From: Hevea brasiliensis | Taxonomy: Eukaryota > Streptophyta > Magnoliopsida > Malpighiales > Euphorbiaceae | Reading direction: 5' to 3' | Assembly: GCF_030052815.1 (NCBI RefSeq) | Contig: NW_026614723.1 | Location: 62,001 to 126,000 of the forward strand | DNA length: 64,000 nucleotides | Shown here: positions 46,801 to 58,309 of the stretch, in pieces | How the letters are laid out: each line of letters starts with the position of its first letter | Numbering within the stretch: position 1 is the stretch's first letter | Position numbers and translations under genes: made by a program | Notes under the pieces: model-generated | Seen by the model: the letters and a program-made list of their open reading frames with translations, nothing else | The model's database searches: none | Told to the model about the DNA's origin: nothing

Positions 46801-47399
46801 TGAAAAGATCCCAGTCAAATAATATGCTCCTATGGAGCAACCAAAATTATGAAACGACTCATAAATGACAGAAATACACATTATGATGATTTCACATATC
46901 AGAATAGGCATTATTATTTATTTAGTTTATTTCCTTTTATTTTATGCACCACTAAGCAATTTGCTTAGCGCGTTGGTTTTACCAGCGTGAGTCTTTGAGA
47001 CCAGTGCGTGATGGTGCCCACATAGGGATTTAATCAGATCTGCCATAGTTTGGGAGTCACCTCAGCAGTCTATTTTTGGTAAAGCCCATGTGTGTTTAGA
47101 TTTTGTACTTTTTGTTCATTGTACATAAGTAAAAGATGTATTTCATTTTAGGATTGTATAATAAATTGTAATTATTGTACATTATTTTATATGAATGAAA
47201 TGAAATATATTATTTGAAATTTATATGAGCAATGATAATATGATATGATATGATGCATGGAAGAATGGTATGACATATGAAACTGTTTTTAACAGGTGAA
47301 TAATAGAACCCACCAAATGCTAATAAAATAGAGTAGACTCTGATCGGGTCTTTACAAAAATAATTTGTGATAAAAAAAAAATTTCCAACACATGAAATA
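43842..47399 (+). repeat. LTR D, related family, opposite direction, both ends trimmed
   Basis: TAGTCCGCACATTC...CGGACAACTAGGAT matches the outer ~20-80 bases of the A/B LTR in its own sense, lacking the first ~20. The hairpin CTAAGCA..TGCTTAG is at 46952-46968, then GGGAGTCACCTCAGCAG as in A reversed. The last ~150 bases (before GGGGTGTCACA) are missing at 47399. No coding potential. Confidence 0.7.
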
Positions 47400-47595
47400 T
47401 GTAACACCCCTATTTGCATAGCTGGTATATTTCACTGTTCCGATGACCGAAGTCGGTCTAGACAATTAAGGGGATTAGAACCATACTTAAGACAACTAGA
47501 TAAACTATTAACACAAATAATTAGTAATGTCCAATTAGTTAAGTATAAACAAGAAAAATAGAACCTAAGAAGTTAAACGTGAAGGAACGAAAGCG
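47400..47595 (+). repeat. LTR F2, first part
   Basis: TGTAACACCCCTATTTGCAT, then CTGTTCCGATGACC and GTCGGTCTAGACA, as in LTRs E and F. Broken by the copia element after GAACGAAAGCG. Confidence 0.65.
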
Positions 47596-49684
47596 TGAAA
47601 AACACAAGTTTATACCATTGAATTCAAAAATTTTCACCTAGGGTCACATGTATCATGCAAGATTTATTTTTATCTATTTGATTTCAATGATAAACAACAT
47701 ATTAAAACTCTTTTAATATGTTTTTGGATCTGTATTTGCCATTTAAGATTTTAAAATTAATCAGATTAATTTTAGAACCCTAGATTAAATCAAGAACGAT
47801 TACACTAACCTCTTGATGCACTGCAGCGTGTCTGCGCCTTTGAGATTCGTCTTCAGGACACCAGATGTTGTCCCTCTAGCTTGTCCACACCAAGAACACC
47901 TATGGCAGCCCTTGAATAGCTTCTAAAGCTTTTTCTATTAATTAGAAAATCAAGTTCTGCCTTTTAAGAGATTAAAGATGTAAACAGGACACTAGAAACA
48001 ATTTCTAGTGTTCTTAATTCAAGAGATTGATGGCTAATCTCTTTGAATTGATAAGAGATGAAGAAGAAGAGATGAAAACCCTCAAAGTGGCGTGACAAAG
48101 GAGTGTGGCTGCTGGTTATATTTTATTTTCTCATAACAACACTTAAATAGCTAGGTTAACACATTAAACCCTTGCCACATGTCACCCTTTGATTAGCTCT
48201 AGGTTTAAGTGACCCAATCACATTGTGCCAAGTGTCAAACCTATATTTAATCTTGATTTTAATCATCTTACATGATTAAAAAAACATTTGGCAAGCTTAT
48301 GTGTTATGCCATGTGTCACCATCTCATGGTGCCACGTGTCACACTGCAAAATGACCAAAATGCCCCTGTGTCTTAATTTTGAGTTCTTAACCCAAAATAA
48401 TTATTTTCTTCTTCTAATTAATTTATATCAAGTATAAATTAATTAATTAATCTCTATTAATTAATTTTTCATTAATTAAATTCATATTTAAACACTTTAA
48501 ATATAAATTTAACTTATATTATACATCCAATAATCTAGATTTGGTTTCAAGTCATGCTAGGGACTTTGCAATCTAATTGCAAACCAAACCTATTTAATTA
48601 ATCAATTTAAACTCTTTAATTAATTAATTAAATCATATTTAATTAGGTGATAACTTGTGTATGTGTGTGACTTACTAGGCTCATCACTAATTGGCAATGA
48701 GACATGATATCAACTCTTAATATCATCAGAACTCTTTCTTACCATAAATGATTTCTCTAAATCATTTTATAAACCTCATAGACCATGGTTAACACCTAGC
48801 ATAGCATGCCATGGCCACCCAATTAGTAATAAGGTTTACCTTAAATGAACCTATAATCATATGTTACCATGCACTAGAATCTCTCTGTTATAAAATCCCA
48901 ACTCAATCTGGAGTCATGGTTTATGTCAAACTCCATTTGCTATGAATATTATGTTCTCTTTTAATTCCAGTTCTTGATTAAAAAGATTTTCTCATCAGAA
49001 ACTCTTTCTGAATAAATCTATCTCTGTCTGCCAGAACTTGAAACATCAAGAACAATTAAATGAACATAGGATTTTATCTCCATTTACTTAGAGGAATGAT
49101 TCCATCTTGATCAACACCTACCTCCATATATAACTAGTAGGAGCCAACACATGCCCATATACCCATACACAGTACAAGTATGAAAGCAGTATCAAACTCA
49201 AACTACCTATATACAAGATAACTGTGCTATCTCAGGTCTAAAGATTATATGCACTGATATGATTTATGACAAAACATTAACAAGAGTAAACTCCAAGTGC
49301 TTGTCATAAGTGTCACTGGTTCGGCCTACTTATCATTTATAAGTGCCTATCATGTTTGTCATATGGCATGAGACTCACCATTCCATCTTATTTATATCTC
49401 ATATAAATAACTTGGGAACAAACATGAATACAATCTTTCTGGATAAGTCATGTCCTTATTATGAAGTATCCTCGATTGTGAACCTATTTATGATACTTTG
49501 TGCTAGAAATATTGTCACTCATATTCTTAACAACTTAAGAATAATATTTCTAACAAAATATCAATAGACCTTTTCTATTACACATAAATATATTATGTAA
49601 ACGGAAAAGTGGAAATGCCTTTTATTAATAAAAATATATACAAGATACATACTAAATAATATGCTCTAGGGCATACTACTGACA
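47596..49684 (-). repeat. 3' LTR of the copia element
   Basis: Minus strand starts TGTCAGTAGTATGCCCTAGA at 49684. A CTTAAATAG (TATTTAAG on the minus strand) lies near 48145, several TGCCACATGTCA-type boxes at 48170-48345, and AAATGACCAAAATGCCC at 48349-48365. The far end is set by the loss of F2 likeness. Confidence 0.65.
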
Positions 49685-49697
49685 ATCTCCCACTAGC
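49685..49697 (-). promoter_or_regulatory. polypurine tract of the copia element
   Basis: Minus strand GCTAGTGGGAGAT abutting the LTR. Confidence 0.65.
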
Positions 49698-49899
49698 ACT
49701 AGAGCCATTCTTTACAATACCTTAGACCCATCTTCTCAAGATGTCAGTCTAACTGAGCTTGTGACAAAGGCTTAGTGCATGGATCAGCTGAATTTTTTCA
49801 GCTGATGTTATTTTTCTGCATGGCTATATCGCCTTTGCCCAACTATATGTCTGATAATGTGGTAGTGCCTTTCTATGTGTTTGGATTTTGGGTGAGACC

Positions 49900-50301
49900 T
49901 TAGTTCCTTAGCCTGTATGACTGCTCCATTGTTGTCACGCGATGTAGTGGAACTGGCGACTCAATGGAAGGAACTACGTAAGTTACATCACGAACTTCTT
50001 TATCCAAAGCTTCCTTTGCGGCATCGATGCGAGAATATACTCGACTTACGTAGTGGAATCTGCGATGTGCTCTGCTTGGAACTCTTCCAACCGTTGCACC
50101 TCCATTACAAATGAACACATATCCGGTAGACTTTCTATCATAGATATCTGATTGGAAATCAGAAGCAGTATAACCATCCAATTGCAAGTCTCCATCTCCA
50201 TAAATCAAGAATAAATCCTTAGTTCTTCTCAAGTACTTAAGAATATTCTTGACAGCTATCCAGTGTTCCAAACCTGGATTGGATTGATACCTGCTAGTCA
50301 A
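49900..50301 (-). pseudogene. copia RNase H region
   Basis: TSRYQSNPGLEHWIAVKNIL, KYLRRTKDLFL, and SDIYDRKSTGYVFICNGGA, typical of the Ty1/copia Pol C-terminus. After GGA the frame shifts (expected SWKS...), then recovers as ...EA. The link to RT (50302-50419) is broken. Confidence 0.8.
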
Positions 50302-50419
50302 ACTAACAGCATATGCGAGATCAGCCTAGTACACAACATTGCATACATTAAACTTCCAATAGCCAAGCATATGGAATCCTCGCCATCTTATCTCTTTCTT
50401 CAGGTGTCTTTGGAGACAT

Positions 50420-51301
50420 CTATTTAGAAAGGTGGATACCATGTCTCACTGGTAACAATCCTCTCTTGGATTCAAGCATGTTAAACCTCTTTAACACCTT
50501 TTCCAAGTATAGACTTTGGGATAAACCAATTATTCTTTTCGCTCTATCTCTATAGATGTGAATCCCAAGAATATAGGTTGCCTCCCCTAAGTCTTTCATG
50601 GAGAATGTATTTGATAACCATACTTTTATAGTTGTCAACATACCTGTATCATTACCCCTCAATAGTAAGTCATCCACATATAAGACAAAGAAAGTGATAG
50701 CATTGTCACTAACCTTCTTATATACACATGGCTCATCCTCATTTTTGATAAAACCAAAGGATTTAATGGCTTCATCAAAACGGATGTTCCAACTCCTCGA
50801 AGCTTGTTTCAACCCATAAATGGATCGCTTTAGCTTGCATACCTTGGAACCATCTTGGGATTCAAAACCCTTAGGTTGTTCCATGAAAATGTTTTCTTCA
50901 ATGTATCCATTGAGAAAAGATGTTTTTACATCCATCTGCCAAATCTCATAATCATAGTATGCAACTATTGCTAATAAAATCCTAATTGATTTAAGCATGG
51001 CAACAGGCGAGAAAGTCTCCTCATAGTCGATTCCTTGCCTTTGGCGAAACCCTTTCGCTACTAGCCTTGCCTTATAGGTCTCTACCTTTCCATCAGAACC
51101 AATTTTCTTCTTGAAAACCCATTTGTTCCCTATAGGTATAATACCTTCAGGTGGGTCAACAAGATCCCAAACTTGATTCTTATACATGGAATCAATCTCG
51201 GATTTCATAGCATCAATCCATTTTGAAGAGTCTATATCTGATATAGCTTCTTCATAGGTAAGTGGATCATCTCCATGATCTACTTCTTCATGAGTAGACA
51301 A
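50420..51301 (-). pseudogene. copia reverse transcriptase
   Basis: An open 293-codon stretch with KWIDAMKSEIDSMYKNQVW, NKWVFKKKIGSDGKV, ARLVAKGFRQRQGIDYEETF, QMDVKTSFLNGYIEE and the catalytic YVDDLLLRGND. It is the best preserved piece of the element. It lacks an N-terminal continuation upstream, where stops appear at 51302-51496. Confidence 0.85.
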
Positions 51302-51496
51302 CTCTTGTTCTTCTTCATGAAGAAAACCATATCTCAGTGGGTGAGATACTGGTTGTTCTACGAGGAGCAGTGTAGATGTTTCATCAAGCGGGTATAGGTT
51401 GACTAGATGGATCTATATCCATCGATATGTTAGTTGGTCGAAATTCTCCAATTCTAACTCTATTTGCCTTGCTTTGCCTCCTTCTTGAACAAATTG

Positions 51497-52300
51497 TTAT
51501 TCAAGAAATGTGGCATCTCTACTTATCACAACCTTTTGTGAAGTAGGCAAATAAAAATAATATCCAAAACTATCTTTTGGATATCCAACAAATCGACCCT
51601 TTTCTGATCTGGTCTCCAATTTATCGTTGACTTTTGATATAAATGGACAACCCCAAATCTTAACATGCTTAAGACTTGGTTTTCTTCCATGCCATATCTC
51701 ATAAGGTGTGGAAGAAAGCTGATTTTGATGGAATCCTATTCGAATATACAAAGTGATTCTAATGCAAATCCCCAAAAGGAGATTGGCATATCGGTATAGC
51801 TCATCATACTACGTACCATATCCAATAGGGTACAATTTCTCCTTCGAGATACACCATTCGGTTGTGGTGTTCTGGAGAAGTCACTAAGAAACAATGCCAT
51901 GCTCTCTCAAGTATTCATCAAATTCAGACTCAAATATTCACCTCCACGATCGATCGAAGAGCTTTAATACTCTTTCCTGTTTGATTTTCTACTTCAGATT
52001 TAAATTCTTTGAACTTTTCAAAAAATTCATGTTTGTATTTCATCAAATACACATACCCAAACCTTGATTTATCATCAAAAGGTAATAAAATAATGAAAGC
52101 CCTCTAGCCATTTCTTTAAATGGACCACATACATCACTATGTATTAGCTCCAAAATATTTTCACTCTTAGCCTGTCCAACAAAGGGTGATCTAGTCATTT
52201 TGCCCTCAAGGCAAGATTTACAAGTTAGAGTAGGCTCGAGTCCAATAAGGATAGAATCCCCATTTTCTCCAATTTTGTAATCCTATCTTACGCAACATGA
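51497..52300 (-). pseudogene. copia integrase remnant
   Basis: The end of integrase is clear (51775-51530): SSTPYEIWHGRKPSLKHVKI, WGC, FVGYPKDSFGYYFY and VVISRDATFLE. The core further right (51790-52300) is decayed; only scattered pieces of the family sequence remain. Confidence 0.7.
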
Positions 52301-52380
52301 CATAACCTTAAGTGCCAAATATATTTTGAACTTGAGTTGTTTTTTCACCACGGCATTGCTTTCATTTAGATTGCTATACT

Positions 52381-53228
52381 CGCCGGTGGAAACACTTTCT
52401 TCGGTAATGGAAACACTTTCTTATTGGCAATGGAAACACTTTCCTGTTGGCAGTGGAAACACTTTCCTTTGCCTTCATCAGCTTTAGTCTTCCTTTTCTA
52501 TTTAGCTATTTTCTTAGAAGGACTAGGAATCTGAGGTTTCTTTTTCTTATTGCCCTTCTTCTTGTTGGACTTTCCAGTAGAAGAAGATGCAACCAAAGTT
52601 ACCTCTTTTCCTTTATTGCCCGACATATTCTTTTGGGCAATAACCAGCATTTTGAGTAAACCAGCCAGGGTGCATTCCTGTTTAGTCATATGGAAATTTG
52701 TCACAAAATTTCCCAAAAGACCCAGGAAGGGACTGAAGGATCAAATCATTCTGTAGTTGGAAATCCATGTTAAAGTCAAGATATTCCAACTGCTCAATCA
52801 GCCGAATCATCTTGTGGACATGATCCCCAACATTCATCCCTCGGACATCCTCATGCGGAATAATTTGCCTAGATATCTCATACCTAGCATTCTGCTGTGC
52901 TCACCATACAACTCTTGTAGGTGAAGGAGGATCTCACTCGCACTCTGCATGTTCTCATGTTATGCTAACTCATTACTCATGGAAGCAAGCATGTAACACT
53001 TAGCTCTCATATCATGCTCCTTCCACTTGTCCAAAGTTTCATGTTCCTCTTGTGTGGCCTCTGGAGGTAAGGGACTGGAACATTTGAATCTAGAACATAT
53101 CCTACATGTTCAAGGTTCGGGACAAGTTTCAAATTTATTAGCCAATCAGACAGATTAGGTCCTGTCAACCTATTGTGATCAAGTATGCTTGCAAGGATAT
53201 TGGATGGTGGTAGTTGTTTTGTGCTCAT
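52381..53228 (-). pseudogene. copia gag
   Basis: ATG at 53228 (MSTKQLPPSNILASILDHNR), then GPNLSDWLINLKLV and VLDSNVPVP, the usual start of this gag type. The C-terminal part (52716-52498) is Lys-rich, ending KSNKKKGNKKKKP, followed by GKGKCFHC, the first half of a CCHC knuckle, which is lost in a short tandem repeat. Confidence 0.8.
52383..52470. repeat. four-copy 21-23-bp repeat in the gag knuckle
   Basis: GGAAACACTTTC starts at 52388, 52409, 52432 and 52455. On the minus strand it re-reads AAAGTGTTTCCAYTGCC, i.e. codons for KCFHC. Confidence 0.8.
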
Positions 53229-54398
53229 TTTTATCAGAAAATTAAGCGCAAAAATAACCAGATTAATTAGTAAATGTATCATGTAATTAACCAAAATGAT
53301 TATGGTCTTTTAATCAAATTGGTCCTCCCACTAACTTAGCGAATCCTACACTTCCAAAGTAGAAAAGCAATCCCATTGGATGGATTTCTAGTGGGTGATT
53401 GAATTTTATAATTCTATTGATCATCCTCAGTACATCCATTATTGGAATTACAATAAACTATAAGTGAGCAACTCTTTGCCCATCACATCTCATGTGAGTT
53501 CAATCCTTTACCTAGCCCCTAATGCTCAAAATCTCGGTACATCCATTATTGACTTATCTTGCATTAGTTAAGTTGATCCCATTGAGCGATAATTATGCAA
53601 ATAATTTTAATGTCCTCAGTATATCCAATATTGGCCACTAAACCATTTACATATTTACAACATCTCATGCTTAACAATTATTCTTAAGAAAATCTCTTAA
53701 ATAAATTGCATCTTATGCAACTATTTAAAATTTCTTAAAATAATTGCCCCAATGGAGGGCCTATGTTATAATTACTTTAATTATAGCATTTCCAACTTAA
53801 TCATTTGTTTGGAAGATTTTATGGTCATTCTATTTACTATTAAGGTCTCACTTTGCACATTATCCATTTAGCATGCATATATCATATAATTGCATACATT
53901 CCCATACATCTCATGCATTCATGGATAAGCAGTAAATATGGTATGATCATGGACTTTCTAAGGGATTCAATTGAGCCACCAAGAATTGAATCTGGGCATT
54001 CCTAGGTGCATTTCATTCATTCATTTTACAAGAGTTGCTGAAGGAGTACATAATCAACACTTGATCTTGAATTCCTCCCACTGGTCCCACCAATGCTCTT
54101 GACCTCCTTGAACTTCTTGCAATCCAATATTACATAGTAATCCTTGGCATACCAAAGCGAATTTACAAGAACTTAAATAAATGAAATTACAACCCAAAAA
54201 TTATTACAAACTTAATAATACATGCCCAAAATAAATTAAAATAAATTAATTAATTTACAATCCCAAAGAAACATAAAAGAAATAAATCCAATCACATTGG
54301 TCTTTTATAGTCCATGATCATCCATCATGCATATCACTATTTAACAATTACATAAAACATACATACTTAAATTAAATTGAATATCTCATATTCAACTT
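53229..54398 (-). other. copia 5' leader
   Basis: No gene seen. The words CCTCAGTACATCCATTATTG, CTCGGTACATCCATTATTG and CCTCAGTATATCCAATATTG recur near 53425, 53533 and 53613, a loosely spaced repeat. Confidence 0.5.
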
Positions 54399-54592
54399 AA
54401 AAATCCAGATTTGAATATGATTCAAATAAATTTAAAAATTCAGATTTGAATCTCATTCAAATAAATTTAAAATTTTAGATTTGAATCACATTCAAACAAC
54501 TTTAAAAATTCAGATTTGAATCACATTCAAACATTTTTTAAAAAATCAGATTTGAATCACATTCAAACCTTTTTTAAAAAATCAGATCTGAA
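54399..54592. repeat. six-copy 35-36-bp tandem array
   Basis: CAGAT (TAGAT once) at 54406, 54441, 54476, 54511, 54547 and 54583. Unit: CAGATTTGAATCACATTCAA plus an A/T-rich link. The array ends exactly where LTR F2 resumes. Confidence 0.85.
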
Positions 54593-57006
54593 AATAGACA
54601 CAAAATGGAACATTTTTCATTTCGGAATCCTGCCCAAAAAGCGATCAAAACCTAGTGAACAAATTGACCAAATCCGGATTAGGCAATCTGACCTGTATAA
54701 AAATGATCAAATGAACAGTATTTGTTCATTTAGCCATAACAGGCTAGGCAGGTCTAAATGACCTAAAATTTTACTAGTAGAAAGATGAGATATAGACCTA
54801 AAACTTTCATGAAGAACATAAACCCAAATTATTCCCTTAACCAAGTCATTTAGTCACCCAAATTTTGTGACCTAAAACTACTAGAACCCATAATTTGTCC
54901 AGAAAATCTGGGTTAGATCAATCTGGTAGCCATGATTTAAATGGCTATAACTTGAGCTAAAAAACTCTAATTGGAGTGATTAAAAAAGGAGAATAAATTT
55001 AAGACAATAAGGAACGATTTCTATGAAGAAAACTTAGCCAAATTCTAACAGCAACATGACCAATGGAACAGTGCAACATAGGACACCAAAACTGAAAATT
55101 TGCAATTTTGCCTAAAAGACTTAGAATTTGAGAAAATAACCAAAACCAACAAATTAGGTAACCAAAATGTGGTATGTGGTTGAAATTAGAATTCCCATAC
55201 CTATTAAGCATTAGAAAGTCAATAAATTGACTTGAATAGTGTCATGAATAGTAACCCCGAAATACAAATTTTAAAGAACATCAAGTTTGGCATATTAAAG
55301 CTAGGTATAAGTATATTTGAATTTATTTTTGGAGTTATGATAAATGATGATACTGGAACACTGTGAAACTGTGTGTTTCAGTGAAAAAGAATATCAGAAA
55401 AGAATCCGAGACATCGAGTTAAGGCCAAGAGGCGACTCGTATAAGGTTTGTTCACAACTAACTATTTTGTTACTTTTCACTTCTAAATTGATTTGAACAA
55501 GTCTATTTTATGATTTATAATTTTATTGTGTTGAGGATTTTAATTTGTTGAATGAAATTGTTTAAATTAAATGTAAATTTTCTTATGTATTTAAGGATTT
55601 ATTGCATGGTTTTGAGGATTGTAAATTTTAAGTTTGATGTGTTGCCAACCTTGAGCATGAATTTATGATGATTAAATACGTTAATGATTTGTAAACACTT
55701 TGTAAATAGAAATTGTTTTGAATATGATTTGAAACCGCAGTTGACATGGCAAAATATGTTGTGAATTCTCATTAGCTTGTCTAGTGAGATATCTCCTCCA
55801 CTAGATGGGGCGAGTTCCTTCCTCTCTGGCTTGCTAGTTGGGGAAGAGTTTGAATGAGTACTCATATATACTAGCTAGTCTTTGTTCCTCCCTTTTAGCC
55901 TCGGTTATTGGGAGAGTGTGAAATGTCGTGGTGTACAACACGGCATCTATTTGAATTTTGGGTCATGGGTTCAACTGTGTGAATTATTGGCAACGCCCCT
56001 TAAATTATGCATAGATTGATAAATTGTAGTTGAAATAAATAATTTTTCAATGATTCAAAATATTTTTGTATTGTTTAGGGATTTAAAAGAAATGTAGATA
56101 AATAGTTACTATTTGATCAAAATGTTATTCAAATGAATAATTTGCATGAATGAAAATATTGATTTCTGAATGTTATGAATTTTGAAGAATTTAGAAATTT
56201 TAAATTTTTATTTGTTATGAATTGTCAAGCATAACTTTTATTAAGTTTTAAATTATTAGTTTGTGCACCACTGAGTTCACCACTTAGCGATAGCTTTGTA
56301 TGCTGTCGCAGGTGAAAGAAAATATAAAGTAGCTAAGCAAGATTACTAAAAGGCATAGTGAGACTATCTTCAGGTATATCATAGGTATACCCTTGTACTT
56401 TAGATTTTGATGTAATTCTGTAATTGTATGCATGAAATTTACTTTGAGCAGTTGTACCAACTCTTTTGTAATATATTTTTGGATTGTAATGAAATACAAA
56501 TTATTATAAGGTTATCTTGAAATTTTATGTATTTATAAAGTTTTGCACTACTAAATTTTTAATGATCCCATGAATGTAAATATTAATTTTATTATCTTAA
56601 CGAGATATTTCAATGTTTGATTTAATTTAAATTGCGTATTGAGTTGCTTGTGTTGATTTGTGAAATGAGATTGAATAATAGAGTTGTGATTGAGAAAAAT
56701 ATTGGGAGTGTCTTTATTTTCAGGTTTTTGAAGAACTGCTTTCTCAAAATACAGACGGCACCCTGCCGAAATTTTTGTAAAAAATTACAGAGATTTTAAA
56801 TATCTAAAAATTTGATTTATGTTTGGACATTAAATAAAGGTTTTTAATATCTGAAAAAAAAAGTTTACCCACCAATTTGAAAATGAACGAAAATTATTTT
56901 AAAACCCCTTGTAGTATATTTAATGGATTACCGGTAGGCGAAGTACGGTAATTCATTAAGTGTACTACGGGAGCATATAACATCTTACAAGGAGTAGGGT
57001 GTGACA
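54593..57006 (+). repeat. LTR F2, second part
   Basis: Resumes with ACACAAAATGGAACATTTTT and CCAAATCCGGATTAG, as in LTR F at 62690-62775. Includes TGTGTTTCAGTGAAAA and GGCCAAGAGGCGACTC, as in F at 63437-63495. Ends GGAGTAGGGTGTGACA at 57006, pairing with the TGTAACACCC start. Flanks AAATA (left) and GATTC (right) do not match. Confidence 0.65.
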
Positions 57007-58164
57007 GATTCAATAACAAGAGGAGAACTTATAGAGAAAACAGTCAATGAAGCTTTTAAACTTCTGGAGAGGATTGCATACCATAATTTTGAATGGTCAA
57101 ATGAGAGAGGAGACATGAGGAGAATAGCTGAAATCTAAAACCAGATGCCCTGAGCATGATTAATGCTTAATTTGACTAACTCACAATGAGACTTAACAAG
57201 ATGCAAGCCAATGCAATAGGGGTAAGCAATCAGAACTGCAACAACTATGGAGGAGGCCACATGACTTTGGAATGTAGCAACTATAATGAGCCCTCCGTAT
57301 AATAGATGAATTATGTGAATAATGGAAGAAACTTCAACCAAAGGCAGAGGAACCACCCTGAATGGAGGAACCACCCAACTTCGCATGGTCAAACTCATAG
57401 AATTAACTGAATCAGCCTATCAATAAGCAATAAGGATACAGACCACCACCACTACCAGGTTTTCAGAATAGAGGACAAAACCTTTCTTAACCACCACCAC
57501 CCCCTCAACCTCAATAGCTTGAATCCAAGATGACTATGGAATCTATGATGCAAAGCTTCTTAGCAGCACAACAACAAAATGAGATGATAAAACAACTAGC
57601 TTCCAAAATGGACCAACTGGCTACTCAAAACCTAATGCTTGAGAACTAAATTACTCAACAAGTTAGTTCTTCAAGCAAAGCCATTGGTAAATTGCTTAAT
57701 CAGCCAGAGATGAATCCTATAGAGCATTGCAAGGTAGTTGCCTTAAGGAGTGGTAGAATTCTAGAAAAGCAATAACCAGAAGATAAGCAAAAATTAGTAG
57801 AAAAAACTTCTGGTGATTCTAACAACCAAGCAAAGGGGAATGAGAAGGAAGTTAACAAAGATAAGGAAGAGGAGGAGAAAAGAAAAAGGAGCTACTCGAG
57901 CCATGCCAGGCCCTTCTACCTTTTCCTCAAAGATTTCAGAAGCCAAATTGGACAAGCAATTTGGAAAGTTTTTAAAAGTATTATAGAAACTTTACATTAA
58001 CATTCCTTTCACTTAAGCACTATCTCAAATGCCTTTCTATGAAAAATTCTTAAAGGAGATCCTTTTAAAGAAAAGAAAGCTAGAGGATTATGAGATAGTT
58101 GATCTAATAGAGAAATGTAGTGCTATTTTACAAAACAAGTCCCCTCTAAAACTTAAAGACCCTA
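57007..58164 (+). pseudogene. Athila-type gag fragment
   Basis: Pieces in shifting frames: DSITRGELIEKTVNEAFKLL at the start, then WRNHP, a Pro-rich stretch, MTMESMMQSFLAAQQQNEMI, and finally KFLKEILLKKRKLEDYEIVD, CSAILQNKSPLKLKDP, which is the hallmark end of Athila gag. Many stops and at least two frameshifts. It is cut at KDP by a copia LTR stub and on the left by LTR F2, so nothing else of the Athila element is present. Confidence 0.85.
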
Positions 58165-58309
58165 TGTTAGTAGTATGCCCTAGAGCATATTATTTAGTAT
58201 GTATCTTGTACATCTTTTATTAATAAAAGGCATTTTTACTTTTCCATTTACATAATATATTTATGTGTAATAGAATAGAAAAGGTTCATTGATACTTTGT
58301 TAGAAATTT
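58165..58309 (+). repeat. copia LTR stub, 145 bp
   Basis: TGTTAGTAGTATGCCCTAGA...TTAGAAATTTT matches the first ~145 bases of the copia LTR (minus strand of 49684-49540) and stops where LTR E begins. Opposite direction to the copia element at 47.6-54.6 kb. Confidence 0.85.

Larger units (their letters stand above)
47596..54592 (-). mobile_element. Ty1/copia element (TNT1-like), 5' LTR missing
   Basis: Minus strand: leader, gag (from 53228), integrase, RT, RNase H, polypurine tract and 3' LTR. The leader runs straight into LTR F2 at ~54592, and ~1.3 kb of F2 is absent, so a deletion took the copia 5' LTR and its neighbour. The left end is placed at TG after AAGCG and is uncertain. Confidence 0.75.
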
